The position numbers and the translations under genes were made by a program. This document shows positions 1-8,895 of a stretch of 64,000 bases of DNA, piece by piece (position 1 is the stretch's first letter; each line of letters opens with the position of its first letter). The stretch is from an uncultured Eubacteriales bacterium. Its GTDB lineage: Bacteria; Bacillota; Clostridia; Oscillospirales; Ruminococcaceae. A model generated the notes under the pieces. It was not told the DNA's origin. It ran no database searches and worked only from the letters and a program-made list of their open reading frames with translations. Where the stretch lies: positions 1 through 64,000 of the forward strand of contig ONMZ01000002.1 of NCBI GenBank assembly GCA_900319075.1. The letters run 5' to 3'.

Positions 1-67
1 CACCAAAAATGACTAAGAGCTTATAAGGGAGCGCAGGAAGAAATCTTTTTAGAGAAATCTAACTCAA

Positions 68-185
68 CTATACACCAAACATATGATGATAATTCGGATC
101 TACCACAATATCCTTGCATAGCAGTTGGAGATATTCTCTTGGGAAAAGTTTTTCCTCATACTCTCTTTTTGAACTTTTCAGTCAT
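68..185 (-). pseudogene. Broken short reading frame (gene tail or frameshifted small gene)
   Basis: Read on the minus strand, an ATG at 185 opens MTEKFKKRV and then stops. A neighbouring frame carries a protein-like stretch (YEEKLFPREYLQ, then LCKDIVVDPNYHHMFGV) ending in TAG at 70-68. Removing one A from the AAAAA run near 165-175 joins the two frames into about 38 residues. I do not recognise the family. The putative start lies directly against the hairpin at 185-221, so expression is doubtful. It may be the remnant of a longer gene, a sequencing error, or chance. Confidence 0.3.
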
Positions 186-221
186 TTTTACACATCGGGC
201 AATATGCCCGATGTGTAAAAA
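185..221. terminator. Perfect 16-bp inverted repeat, bidirectional terminator-like
   Basis: A 16-bp perfect stem (185-200 with 206-221) around an AATAT loop has GC-rich inner pairs and runs of T at both outer ends, so it could stop transcription in both directions. It sits between the broken frame at 68-185 and the dapA end region. Confidence 0.6.
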
Positions 222-246
222 TCATTAAGAGGTTTAGGAAGGGGGT

Positions 247-283
247 CTGGGGGAGAACCCTTCTCCAAAAGGGTTTCCCCCAG
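247..283. repeat. Palindromic intergenic repeat, G/C-rich hairpin
   Basis: CTGGGGGA-GAACCCTT pairs with AAGGGTTT-CCCCCAG around a 6-nt loop, preceded by GAAGGGGGT. The style resembles G-rich palindromic intergenic repeats that I recall from Ruminococcus-type genomes. Only one copy was noticed in this window. It has no T-tract, so it is not a standard terminator. Confidence 0.45.
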
Positions 284-338
284 CTGCCACGCAAGGGTGC
301 TGCGGTAAATTCCGATTTATTATATTGCTTTGTTAGTA

Positions 339-370
339 TAAAGCGGACTGGTTTTGTGCAGTCCGCTTTA
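339..370 (-). terminator. Hairpin downstream of dapA
   Basis: A 12-bp perfect stem (339-350 with 359-370) lies 6 nt past the dapA stop. The T-tract on the minus strand is short and interrupted, so this may be a weak terminator or a 3'-end-stabilising hairpin. Confidence 0.5.
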
Positions 371-376
371 AGAAAA

Positions 377-1267
377 TTACTTGATAAGCCCTATTTTTTC
401 CATGCTTGCTTTAAGCTTGTCGATTTTTTCCTGCTCCATTTTCACAAGTGGCAGTCTGCACTCGCCGACCTCAAAGCCCATAAGGTTAAGAGCCTCCTTA
501 ACAGGGATCGGGTTAACGTCGCAGAAAAGCATATTTGTGAACTCAAGCAGACGGTTAGCCTTTGCCCTTGCCTCAGGGTATTTGTTTTCAAGGCAAAGGG
601 AAGCGATCTCATGAGTTTCAAAAGGCATACAGTTGGAAAGAACCGAGATAACGCCCACGCCGCCGAGAGCCATGATCGGCACGATCTGGTCATCGTTTCC
701 GGAATAGATGTCGATCTTGTCGCCGCAAAGGGCAGCGATCTTAGCGATCTGGCTGATATTGCCGCTTGCTTCCTTGACAGCGACGATATTTTCCACCTCA
801 GCCAGCTTTGCAACTGTCTCCGGAAGAATATTCACACCTGTTCTTGAAGGAACGTTATAAAGAATGCAAGGCAGCTTTATTGAGTTAGCGATATCTGTGT
901 AATGCTTGATAAGTCCTCTCTGAGAGGTTTTGTTGTAATAAGGTGTGACCAGAAGAACAGCGTCTGCACCGATAGCCTCAGCTTCCTGAGAAAGGTGGAT
1001 GGCGTAGTCGGTGTGGTTTGAACCGGTACCTGCGATAACAGGGATCCTGTGGTTGACCTTTTCAACGGCATATCTGATACACTCAATATGTTCCTCATCG
1101 GTCATTGTTGAGCTTTCGCCTGTTGTTCCGCAGATGATTATAGCATCTGTGCCGTTGTCGATGTTAAAATCTATAAGCTCTCCCAGCTTGTTATAGTTAA
1201 TAGAGCCGTCGGCGTACATCGGGGTCGCAATGGCAACGCCAGCGCCTGTAAAAATCGTATTTTTCAT
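377..1267 (-). CDS. dapA: 4-hydroxy-tetrahydrodipicolinate synthase
   Basis: This cytosolic aldolase-type enzyme condenses pyruvate with L-aspartate semialdehyde, the first committed step to diaminopimelate and lysine. At 296 residues it has normal family length. Visible motifs are GTTGES (47-52), YNVPSRTG (137-144) and the Schiff-base lysine K165 in VAVKEASGN. The ATG at 1267 has an AAAGGAG ribosome site. It follows asd by 28 nt, so the two are co-transcribed. The preceding enzyme makes its substrate, and the lysine riboswitch at 2553-2757 should govern both. No anomalies were seen. Confidence 0.97.
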   Translation of the reverse strand: MKNTIFTGAGVAIATPMYADGSINYNKLGELIDFNIDNGTDAIIICGTTGESSTMTDEEHIECIRYAVEKVNHRIPVIAGTGSNHTDYAIHLSQEAEAIGADAVLLVTPYYNKTSQRGLIKHYTDIANSIKLPCILYNVPSRTGVNILPETVAKLAEVENIVAVKEASGNISQIAKIAALCGDKIDIYSGNDDQIVPIMALGGVGVISVLSNCMPFETHEIASLCLENKYPEARAKANRLLEFTNMLFCDVNPIPVKEALNLMGFEVGECRLPLVKMEQEKIDKLKASMEKIGLIK

Positions 1268-1295
1268 ATCTAAATACTCCTTTCAAAAGTTATTG

Positions 1296-2378
1296 TCAGT
1301 CAAAATAGCCTTTTGCTGCCAGAAGCTCTGCAAGAAGCACAGCACCGCCTGCTGCGCCTCTGAGCGTATTATGTGAAAGGCAAACAAATTTGTAATCAAA
1401 CAGAGTATCCTCACGCAGTCTGCCTATGGAAACAGCCATACCGCCTTCAAGGTTTCTGTCCAGCTTAGCCTGTGGTCTGTCATCTTCCTCAAAGTAATGC
1501 AGGAACTGCTTTGGTGCGCTTGGCAGCTTGAGCTGCTGTGGTACACCGCTAAAATTCTTCCATGCAGCCAGGATCTCTTCCTTTGAAGGCTTGTTTTCAA
1601 ACGAGCAGAAAACTGCTGCTGTGTGACCGTCGGAAACAGGCACTCTCAGGCACTGAGCCGTGATAGTAGGCTCTGTTGCGTTAACGATCTCATCGCCCTG
1701 GATATGTCCCCAGATCTTCATTGGCTCTTTCTCGGATTTCTCCTCCTCGCCGCCGATATAAGGAATAACGTTGTCAAGGATCTCAGGGAAAGTCTCAAAA
1801 GTTCTTCCTGCGCCGGAAATTGCCTGATAAGTGCAGGCAAGCGCCTTTGTTACCTTGTACTTATCCATAAGCGGAGCAAGTGCGGGAACGTATGACTGCA
1901 GCGAGCAGTTGGATTTAACTGCGATAAAGCCCTTCTTTGTGCCAAGGCGCTTTCTTTGGGCAGGGATGATATCCACGTGCTGAGGATTGATCTCGGGAAT
2001 TACCATCGGTACGTCAGGAGTAAATCTGTGAGCGGAGTTGTTTGAAACGATAGGGCACTCAGCCTTAGCATATCTTTCCTCAAGGGCTCTGATCTCGTCC
2101 TTTTTCATATCCACTGCACAAAAGCAGAAATCGACCATTGATGCGATCTTTTCAACGTCCTCGGTTGCGTTCATAACAACGAGGTCTGCAAGATCCTCAG
2201 GCATTGGATCTGCAAGCTTCCATTTTCCGCTTACAGCGTCTTTGAAGGTCTTGCCTGCGCTTCTTGGAGAAGCGGCAAGACAAACTATCTCAAACCAAGG
2301 GTGCTTGTCGAGGATAAGGCAGAATCTCTGTCCTACCATACCCGTTGCGCCGATGATACCAACCTTGTACTTTTTCAT
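1296..2378 (-). CDS. asd: Aspartate-semialdehyde dehydrogenase
   Basis: This enzyme reduces L-aspartyl-4-phosphate to L-aspartate semialdehyde with NADPH, feeding lysine, diaminopimelate, threonine and methionine synthesis. I chose the ATG at 2378 because GAAAGGAAGT lies just upstream and the protein then begins MKKYKVGIIGATGMVG, the nucleotide-binding loop (about 7-16). The catalytic Cys is C158 in KSNCSLQS. The 360-residue length and SNCS context fit the archaeal/fungal-type branch of the family. It is the first gene of the riboswitch-controlled asd-dapA operon. An upstream start at 2429 would also be in frame but lacks a ribosome site. Confidence 0.95.
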   Translation of the reverse strand: MKKYKVGIIGATGMVGQRFCLILDKHPWFEIVCLAASPRSAGKTFKDAVSGKWKLADPMPEDLADLVVMNATEDVEKIASMVDFCFCAVDMKKDEIRALEERYAKAECPIVSNNSAHRFTPDVPMVIPEINPQHVDIIPAQRKRLGTKKGFIAVKSNCSLQSYVPALAPLMDKYKVTKALACTYQAISGAGRTFETFPEILDNVIPYIGGEEEKSEKEPMKIWGHIQGDEIVNATEPTITAQCLRVPVSDGHTAAVFCSFENKPSKEEILAAWKNFSGVPQQLKLPSAPKQFLHYFEEDDRPQAKLDRNLEGGMAVSIGRLREDTLFDYKFVCLSHNTLRGAAGGAVLLAELLAAKGYFD

Positions 2379-2486
2379 AATAATTACTTCCTTTCTGTTT
2401 TGCGCTTTTAAAGGAGACATAATCGCCAAAAATAAGGTGATCTGACTTGACCTATTTGCACAAAAGCATAAAATTGACTAAATAAT

Positions 2487-2508
2487 AAAAAAACCGGTTG
2501 AAAACCGG
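2487..2508 (-). terminator. Lysine-riboswitch expression-platform terminator
   Basis: CCGGTT-TTC-AACCGG followed by seven T on the minus strand lies between the aptamer and asd. A second CCGGTT element at 2582-2588, at the 3' side of the aptamer, could compete with the terminator stem and serve as antiterminator. Confidence 0.85.
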
Positions 2509-2552
2509 CACATCATACAGTATAATAAGAATGTTGACATAATTTTTATGTC

Positions 2553-2757
2553 GATAGCACTCCATCATAATACATGATGACAACCGGTGGCCTGTTAGGC
2601 CATGCAGCCAGCTGGACGTTCCCAAAGCCCGCTTCGGCGGTATCACCTTTCACACTGCTGCATGATGCCGGGCACATCATTTTGACAGACCGGGAAACCT
2701 GAAATTATCAGGCAGCCCATTGGCAGCAGCGGTACTCATCTCAACCGCACCTCTATC
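2553..2757 (-). ncRNA. Lysine riboswitch (L box)
   Basis: On the minus strand the leader holds conserved L-box elements: AGAGGTGCGGTTGAGATGAG near the 5' end, GTGAAAGGTGATACCGCCGA in the core, and a closing P1 helix GATAG (2757-2753) with CTATC (2557-2553). It is followed by a terminator at 2487-2508 and by asd-dapA. Known L boxes bind lysine and terminate transcription when lysine is plentiful, which matches the downstream pathway. Confidence 0.93.
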
Positions 2758-2768
2758 TGTTTTGTAAT

Positions 2769-2797
2769 ATAATATCAGAAAATGCCGCAGATGTCAA
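2769..2797 (-). promoter_or_regulatory. Sigma-A-type promoter for the asd-dapA leader
   Basis: TTGACA (2797-2792), a 17-bp spacer and TATTAT (2774-2769) lie on the minus strand. This places the transcript start just upstream of the riboswitch P1 helix. Confidence 0.85.
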
Positions 2798-2874
2798 TAG
2801 ATTGAGCAAGGTTTTTGAAAAAAACCGCTATTTTATAAATTTAATGAAAAATTGAAGTCTTTGGAGAGATAAAA

Positions 2875-3921
2875 ATGTTAGACTTAAACAATATGAAACG
2901 CTCTGACTTTGCATACGAACTTCCCCAGGAGCTTATTGCACAGACCCCTGTTGAGCCGAGAAATTCTTCCCGGCTTTTAAAAGTGGACAGGCAAACGGGG
3001 GAGATAGTGCACGACCATTTTTACAATCTATGCAGATACCTTAAAAAAGGTGATTTGCTGGTCCTCAACGATTCAAGGGTCCTGCCTGCAAGGATATACG
3101 GTGAGCGTGAGGACACAGGCTCGTTTATCGAATTTCTCCTTGTGGAGCAAAGGGAGAATATGGTGTGGGAGATACTCTGCCGCCCGGGAAAAAAAGCAAA
3201 GGTCGGCACACGGTTTTCCTTCGGGGGAGGTATGCTCAAAGCCGAGATAACTCAGGTTTTAGAGGACGGCAACAGAGTGGCACGCTTTGAGTGCGAGGAT
3301 AATTTTTTTGCCGCACTGGATCAGATCGGACAGATGCCGCTTCCGCCTTACATAACCGAAAAACTCAAGGATAAAGAGCGCTACCAGACCGTATATTCCA
3401 ACGAGCTTGGCTCGTCGGCTGCACCGACGGCAGGTCTGCACTTTACTAAGCAGCAGCTTGAAGATCTTAAAAAACAGGGTGTAAATATCGCCTTTGTGAC
3501 CCTTCATGTGGGACTGGGAACGTTCAGACCCGTTAAAGAGGACAAGGTCCTTGACCACAAAATGCACCGTGAGCATTATGAGCTTTCTGAAAAGACTGCA
3601 CAGATGATAAACGATACCAAGAAAAACGGCGGACGTGTCATAGCGGTGGGAACGACCTCCTGCCGCACGATAGAGAGCGTTGCATCTTTCCACGACGGAA
3701 AGATAGTCGCCGATGACGGCTGGACGAGCATCTTCATCTATCCCGGGTACGAGTTCAAGGTAATGGACGGGCTGATAACCAATTTCCACCTGCCCGAAAG
3801 CACGCTGATAATGCTTGTTTCGGCGTTTCTCGGGTACGATAAAACGATGAACGCTTATAAGACCGCCGTTGAGGAAAAGTACAGGTTCTTTTCTTTTGGC
3901 GACAGTATGGCGATTTTGTGA
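2875..3921 (+). CDS. queA: tRNA preQ1(34) S-adenosylmethionine ribosyltransferase-isomerase
   Basis: QueA transfers and isomerises the ribosyl moiety of S-adenosylmethionine onto preQ1 at tRNA position 34, forming epoxyqueuosine. The 348 residues start with the family signature [16 protein letters not shown] and include [13 protein letters not shown] and [11 protein letters not shown], all typical of QueA. The ATG at 2875 has GGAGAG 8-9 nt upstream. An internal ATG at 2893 is closer to the family's usual N-terminus and remains possible. It is followed 9 nt later by a PAS-domain gene and then tgt, so the three look co-transcribed and two act in succession on the queuosine pathway. Confidence 0.96.
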   Translation: MLDLNNMKRSDFAYELPQELIAQTPVEPRNSSRLLKVDRQTGEIVHDHFYNLCRYLKKGDLLVLNDSRVLPARIYGEREDTGSFIEFLLVEQRENMVWEILCRPGKKAKVGTRFSFGGGMLKAEITQVLEDGNRVARFECEDNFFAALDQIGQMPLPPYITEKLKDKERYQTVYSNELGSSAAPTAGLHFTKQQLEDLKKQGVNIAFVTLHVGLGTFRPVKEDKVLDHKMHREHYELSEKTAQMINDTKKNGGRVIAVGTTSCRTIESVASFHDGKIVADDGWTSIFIYPGYEFKVMDGLITNFHLPESTLIMLVSAFLGYDKTMNAYKTAVEEKYRFFSFGDSMAIL

Positions 3922-3930
3922 GGTGTAAAA

Positions 3931-4305
3931 ATGGATATGCTGAAAATATATAAAGCTGTGCTTGATGCCGACAGAGCCGCTGTCGTGCTGTGCACACTCG
4001 ACCACACGATAGTTTATATGAACTCCGCTGCCTGCGAAAGATACGCAAAATGGGGCGGAGAAAAGCTTGTGGGCAGATCGGTGCTTGACTGCCACAACGA
4101 GCGTTCAAGAGAAATGATAGTAAAAGTTCTCGACTGGTTCGCAAAGTCAAAGGACAACAATATCGTCTACACTTTTAAGAACGTCAAGGAGAATAAGGAC
4201 GTTTATATGGTCGCCCTGCGTGACGATGACGGAGAGCTCATCGGCTACTACGAAAAGCACGAGTACCGTACTGCCGAAACGATGAAGATGTACGATATAG
4301 ATTAA
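3931..4305 (+). CDS. Small PAS-domain protein between queA and tgt
   Basis: This 124-residue soluble protein consists of little more than a PAS-like fold: an N-terminal helix (LKIYKAVLDADRAAVV), then LDHTIVYMNSAACERY, GRSVLDCHNERS (about 49-60) and a C-terminal beta region VYMVALRDDDGELIGYYEKH. No output domain is attached. It is spaced 9 nt from queA and 9 nt from tgt, with its own ribosome site, so it is translated from the queuosine operon. The GRSVLDCH segment resembles PAS domains that bind haem or small ligands, but no ligand can be assigned from sequence alone. A role in sensing a signal tied to tRNA modification is only a guess from position. Confidence 0.75.
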   Translation: MDMLKIYKAVLDADRAAVVLCTLDHTIVYMNSAACERYAKWGGEKLVGRSVLDCHNERSREMIVKVLDWFAKSKDNNIVYTFKNVKENKDVYMVALRDDDGELIGYYEKHEYRTAETMKMYDID

Positions 4306-5451
<1,146 letters not shown>

Positions 5452-5513
5452 AACCCGATGAAGATGTGTATGTATCTATTAGATATGTACACATTTTTTT
5501 CGGAGGTCATATA

Positions 5514-6062
5514 ATGGGCTTTTTAGAAACTGTCTTTCTTGGTGTTGGTCTTTCGATGGATTGTTTTGCTATTTCCGTAACAAACGGGATGTGCAAGGTG
5601 AAAAGACGGCTGCTTACAGCTATGGCGTGCGGTATATGCTACGGTCTTTTTCAAGGGGCACTGACCTGTATCGGTTATAGTGCTGGTTCTGTCTTTGCTG
5701 AAAAGATAGACTCTCTGGGAAGCTATGTTGCTTTTGTGCTGCTTGTATTTTCGGGGATAAAGATGTTTCTTGAAAGTCCGCAGGATGCCGGGGAGCTTTC
5801 CGGCGCAGCAGTGTTTTTCAGCGCCTTTGCTACCTCCCTTGACGCCCTTTCCGTGGGAGTAGGTCTGTCTGCCCTTGGCACAGATATCCTCATGGTGGGT
5901 GCCGTCATTGCAGCAGTTACCTTTATGCTTTGTACGGTGGGGTTTGCCGCAGGATCAAAAGCGGGAAAACATCTCGGACAGTACGCAAGATATTTCGGGG
6001 GAACGGTCCTTATAATACTTGCCTTGAAAATTCCTGCCCGTAAGCTTGGGATCATAGGGTAA
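5514..6062 (+). CDS. mntP: Manganese efflux pump MntP family
   Basis: This 182-residue integral membrane protein of the MntP (former DUF204) family exports Mn(II) in characterised members. Six hydrophobic segments are visible, organised as two homologous halves. Each half carries the conserved acidic motif within a membrane helix: GVGLSMDCFAISV near the N-terminus and TSLDALSVGVGL in the middle. The start is the ATG at 5514, with GGAGG at 5502-5506; upstream in-frame starts lack a ribosome site. The 62-nt gap to tgt is too short for a yybP-ykoY manganese riboswitch, and none was seen. Confidence 0.88.
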   Translation: MGFLETVFLGVGLSMDCFAISVTNGMCKVKRRLLTAMACGICYGLFQGALTCIGYSAGSVFAEKIDSLGSYVAFVLLVFSGIKMFLESPQDAGELSGAAVFFSAFATSLDALSVGVGLSALGTDILMVGAVIAAVTFMLCTVGFAAGSKAGKHLGQYARYFGGTVLIILALKIPARKLGIIG

Positions 6063-6164
6063 GTTAACAAAAGAGTAATAATAAGTCAATGCTAATTTCA
6101 TTGTAAAAGATTATACTGAAATATAATTGTTAACTGCCGTCAAAATAATGCGGAAGGATTGAAA

Positions 6165-7847
6165 ATGATGGATAATATCAATGAATTCTACAAAAGATTT
6201 GTGGATGAAGCTTATGACGAAAACGGTGTTGTGTGCAAATTTGACCTTGATCTTCCCGATAACTATAATTTTGCATATGATGTCATAGATGCCATCGCTG
6301 CCATTGAGCCGGACAGGGTTGCTTTGCATTGGCTGAGCGAGAACGGCGAGGAGCGTATTTTTACATTCAGGGATCTTTCCGAGCAAAGCATCAAAGCAGC
6401 TAATATGCTCCGTGACCACGGGGTTGAAAAAGGCGACGCTGTGATGGTAGTTTTAAAAAGACATTATGAGTTCTGGATAGTCGCATACGCTCTTATAAGA
6501 CTTGGGGCAGTGCTCATACCTGCTACCTGTCAGCTTATGAAAAAGGACTATATCTATCGTTTTGACCTTGCAAGGGTAAAGTATATTATCACCACAGGTG
6601 AGGATAATGTTACCGAGCACGTGGATCAGGCGCTTGAGGAGTATAAGTGGATGAAGGAAAAATTCCTTACACACGGCCATAAGCCGGGCTGGACGGATCT
6701 TTTGTCCCAGATAGAAAAGTATCCCTGTACCATGGAAAGGATCCCCAATAAGAGCGACGACCCGATGATAGCTTATTTCAGCAGCGGCACCACAGGTTAT
6801 CCCAAAATGGTGCTGCACGCACATTCATACAGCGCAGCCCATATCTTTACAGCTAAGCATTGGCACCACGTCTCCGACGGAACTGTCCACCTTACGGTTT
6901 CCGAAAGCGGCTGGGGCAAATGTGCCTGGGGCAAGATGTTCGGTCAGCTTACCTGCGGTGCTGTCGTTTTTGTTTATGATTTTGACAGGTTCGTGCCGGA
7001 AAATGTGCTGAGTGTAATACAGGACTACCACATCACCTCGTTCTGCGCTCCGCCGACAATGTACAGATTTTTTATAAAAGCAGGCATTGAAAAGTTTGAC
7101 CTTTCCGGTCTGAAGTATTCCTGCGTTGCAGGAGAAGCCCTCAACCCTGAGGTGTTTAACAGGTGGAAACAGTATACCGGTCTTGACCTTATGGAGGCTT
7201 TCGGACAGACAGAAACCACTGTTGTGCTTTGCAACAGCTACGGCATGAAGCCAAAGCTGGGCTCAATGGGCAAGCCCTCTCCCCAGTACCACGTTGACCT
7301 TGTGAATAAGGATCTGAAAACGGTGGATGTGGGTGAGACCGGGGAGATCGTTTTGCGTGAGGAATATTGCAAGCACCCTGCGATCTTTAAGGAGTATTAC
7401 AGAAATGCAGAGCTTACCTTCCGTGCATGGAAGGGCGGCGTTTATCATACAGGCGATACAGCATACCGTGACGAGGACGGATATTACTGGTATGTGGGCA
7501 GGACGGACGACCTCATCAAGGCATCGGGATACCGTATCGGACCTTTTGAGATCGAATCTATACTTATGGAGCATCCAAGTGTGCTTGAATGTGCCATAAC
7601 TGCCGCCGCCGATCCTATCAGAGGAAAGGTAGTCAAGGCTACGATCGTTCTTGCACAGGGGTATGAACCCTCCGAGGAGCTTAAAAAGGAGCTTCAGAAT
7701 TATGTTAAAAAATCCACGGCGCCGTATAAATATCCCCGAATCGTGGAATTTGTAGACGAGCTTCCAAAAACATTCAGCGGTAAGATCAGGCGTGTCGAGA
7801 TAAGAGAAAACGACAAAAAGAAAAATAAACAGAAAAAAGATAAATAA
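6165..7847 (+). CDS. AMP-dependent acyl-CoA synthetase
   Basis: A 560-residue ANL-superfamily enzyme that activates a carboxylic acid to an acyl-adenylate and then to acyl-CoA. Motifs include the phosphate loop YFSSGTTGYPKM, the adenine/active-site stretch EAFGQTETT, the ribose-binding YHTGDTAYRDEDGYYWYVGR, and a C-terminal FSGKIRR whose lysine is the usual adenylation residue. Overall order resembles medium-chain or acetyl/propionyl-type synthetases, but the substrate cannot be told from sequence. The start ATG at 6165 has GGAAGG six to eight nt upstream. The last codons (NKQKKDK) and the stop lie inside a 19-bp tandem repeat, giving a lysine-rich tail. Confidence 0.9.
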   Translation: MMDNINEFYKRFVDEAYDENGVVCKFDLDLPDNYNFAYDVIDAIAAIEPDRVALHWLSENGEERIFTFRDLSEQSIKAANMLRDHGVEKGDAVMVVLKRHYEFWIVAYALIRLGAVLIPATCQLMKKDYIYRFDLARVKYIITTGEDNVTEHVDQALEEYKWMKEKFLTHGHKPGWTDLLSQIEKYPCTMERIPNKSDDPMIAYFSSGTTGYPKMVLHAHSYSAAHIFTAKHWHHVSDGTVHLTVSESGWGKCAWGKMFGQLTCGAVVFVYDFDRFVPENVLSVIQDYHITSFCAPPTMYRFFIKAGIEKFDLSGLKYSCVAGEALNPEVFNRWKQYTGLDLMEAFGQTETTVVLCNSYGMKPKLGSMGKPSPQYHVDLVNKDLKTVDVGETGEIVLREEYCKHPAIFKEYYRNAELTFRAWKGGVYHTGDTAYRDEDGYYWYVGRTDDLIKASGYRIGPFEIESILMEHPSVLECAITAAADPIRGKVVKATIVLAQGYEPSEELKKELQNYVKKSTAPYKYPRIVEFVDELPKTFSGKIRRVEIRENDKKKNKQKKDK

Positions 7848-7889
7848 ACAGAAAAAAGATAAATAAACAGAAAAAAGATAAATAAACAG
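7823..7889 (+). repeat. 19-bp tandem repeat across the acyl-CoA synthetase stop codon
   Basis: AAATAAACAGAAAAAAGAT occurs three times without mismatch (7823-7841, 7842-7860, 7861-7879), followed by a partial fourth copy. The first copy is coding, and the second contains the TAA stop. Because 19 is not a multiple of three and the stop recurs, changes in copy number would alter only the spacer to the next gene. Confidence 0.9.
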
Positions 7890-7907
7890 CAAAAGCGGGG
7901 TGAGTTT

Positions 7908-8549
7908 ATGCTTGTCTATGAATACCCTCCCAAGCTTTCTCACAGTGCAAGGCAGGCAAAAGCTATCCACGATATTGAGCAGCACAAAAAGATAAGGCGG
8001 GGCATGATAAGAAATATGGCTATTGCCGTGACTATAATCGCTTTGTCTTTTTTTGTGGAAATGGTGATCGTAAAGCTTTTGCTGATACTGATTGCTGTGG
8101 CTAATGCAGCGGTGGGACTGCTTCTTTACCGCTACGGTATGATGAGCTTTGATGCAAAGGTCTATACAAGGATATATGATGACCACCTGGAGCACTCCCA
8201 GAGAATAGGCTTTTCAAAGCGCTACCTTTGCTTTGATGTGCAATATAAAGATATAGAAAAAAGCTTTCAGGATCCCAGAGGGAATCTGGTGGTGGAACTT
8301 GTACAGGATCACAGCGCAAAGGTCTGGACGGCTGATGAGAACGGCGGGGAAAAACAGGATCATGAAATAAAAAACAATACCGTTACCCTGAAATTTGCCG
8401 ACACCAAGGCAAAGCTTACTTTGGTGAACGACTTTTATGACCGGATAAACTATCCCCATAAGGAGTATAATGTCATCGAGGATGAGGACGATGATTATTA
8501 CACAGCAGAGGATAAAAAGTGGGACAGCCTTGGCAAGCATGGGCTGTAA
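7908..8549 (+). CDS. Membrane protein with a C-terminal PH-like/YcxB-like region
   Basis: The 213 residues begin with a charged cytoplasmic stretch, then two close hydrophobic segments (about 36-53 and 55-73). A soluble C-terminal half follows with a pattern (DAKVYTRIYDDHLEHS, RYLCFDVQYKDIEKSFQD) that resembles the YcxB-like or bacterial PH-like proteins. It ends in a very acidic tail (EDEDDDYY). The assignment rests on general layout and is uncertain. Its ATG follows a GGGGTGAG ribosome site directly after the 19-bp repeat. It is probably co-transcribed with the acyl-CoA synthetase. Confidence 0.65.
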   Translation: MLVYEYPPKLSHSARQAKAIHDIEQHKKIRRGMIRNMAIAVTIIALSFFVEMVIVKLLLILIAVANAAVGLLLYRYGMMSFDAKVYTRIYDDHLEHSQRIGFSKRYLCFDVQYKDIEKSFQDPRGNLVVELVQDHSAKVWTADENGGEKQDHEIKNNTVTLKFADTKAKLTLVNDFYDRINYPHKEYNVIEDEDDDYYTAEDKKWDSLGKHGL

Positions 8550-8573
8550 AAATGTAAACTTTTCGTTAAACGC

Positions 8574-8602
8574 TTGAAAAAACAGGAGCGTTGTGCTATC
8601 AT
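8574..8602 (+). promoter_or_regulatory. Promoter for the pheS T-box leader
   Basis: TTGAAA (8574-8579), a 17-bp spacer and TATCAT (8597-8602) lie about 300 nt upstream of pheS and immediately before the T-box RNA. Confidence 0.7.
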
Positions 8603-8629
8603 AATCAAGTAATAAAACATCTTAAACAC

Positions 8630-8877
8630 ATTGACCAAGAGAGTAAGTGTGCCATATGGATTTCAGAGAGAGTCTGAGCGGTTTTGCCGTTTTCTGAAAC
8701 GGACTTATTTCAAAGCATACCGAAGTTCACTTGCGAGTGGTTTTGCCGAAAGTTCAAGTAAGCAAAAACGTGCAGCCGGCGTTAACGGCAGGGGAGTGTC
8801 GGCTCTCGTCAAAACAGGTGGTATAGCAACGACTTTTAATGGTCTTGTCCTTTTTTGAGGACGGGACCTTTTATTAT
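8630..8877 (+). ncRNA. T-box leader of pheST
   Basis: A long structured leader precedes pheS. GTAAGTG (8643-8649) can pair with CACTTGC at 8728-8734 to close stem I. A UUC triplet at 8726-8728, followed by A, sits where the specifier codon is expected and matches phenylalanine. The T-box element is AGGTGGTATAGCAACG (8816-8831), a variant of the usual AGGGTGGNACCGCG. It is followed by a terminator at 8841-8877. In known T boxes, uncharged tRNA pairs with specifier and T-box and prevents termination, so pheST should be induced by phenylalanine starvation. Confidence 0.88.
8841..8877 (+). terminator. T-box-controlled terminator upstream of pheS
   Basis: GGTCTTGTCC pairs with GGACGGGACC around TTTTTTGA, followed by TTTTATTATT. 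It is the off-state hairpin of the T-box switch. Confidence 0.85.
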
Positions 8878-8895
8878 TATCGGGAGGTAAAAGCT

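Noticed and set aside
2452-2646. 64-residue minus-strand frame in the asd leader
   Set aside because: It lies inside the lysine riboswitch, whose conserved elements explain the sequence.
3259-4095. Long minus-strand frame over queA and the PAS gene
   Set aside because: It is antisense to two convincing genes, has no ribosome site and an implausible cysteine-rich, patternless composition.
5452-5513. Possible manganese riboswitch before mntP
   Set aside because: Only 62 nt are available and no yybP-ykoY core motif was seen.
6062-6134. AGTTAACAA/TTGTTAACT inverted repeat before the acyl-CoA synthetase
   Set aside because: The 9-bp arms are 55 bp apart and AT-rich; a chance match is likely, and no matching regulator is known.
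7823-7889. CRISPR-like short repeats
   Set aside because: The units are directly adjacent with no spacers; it is a tandem repeat.
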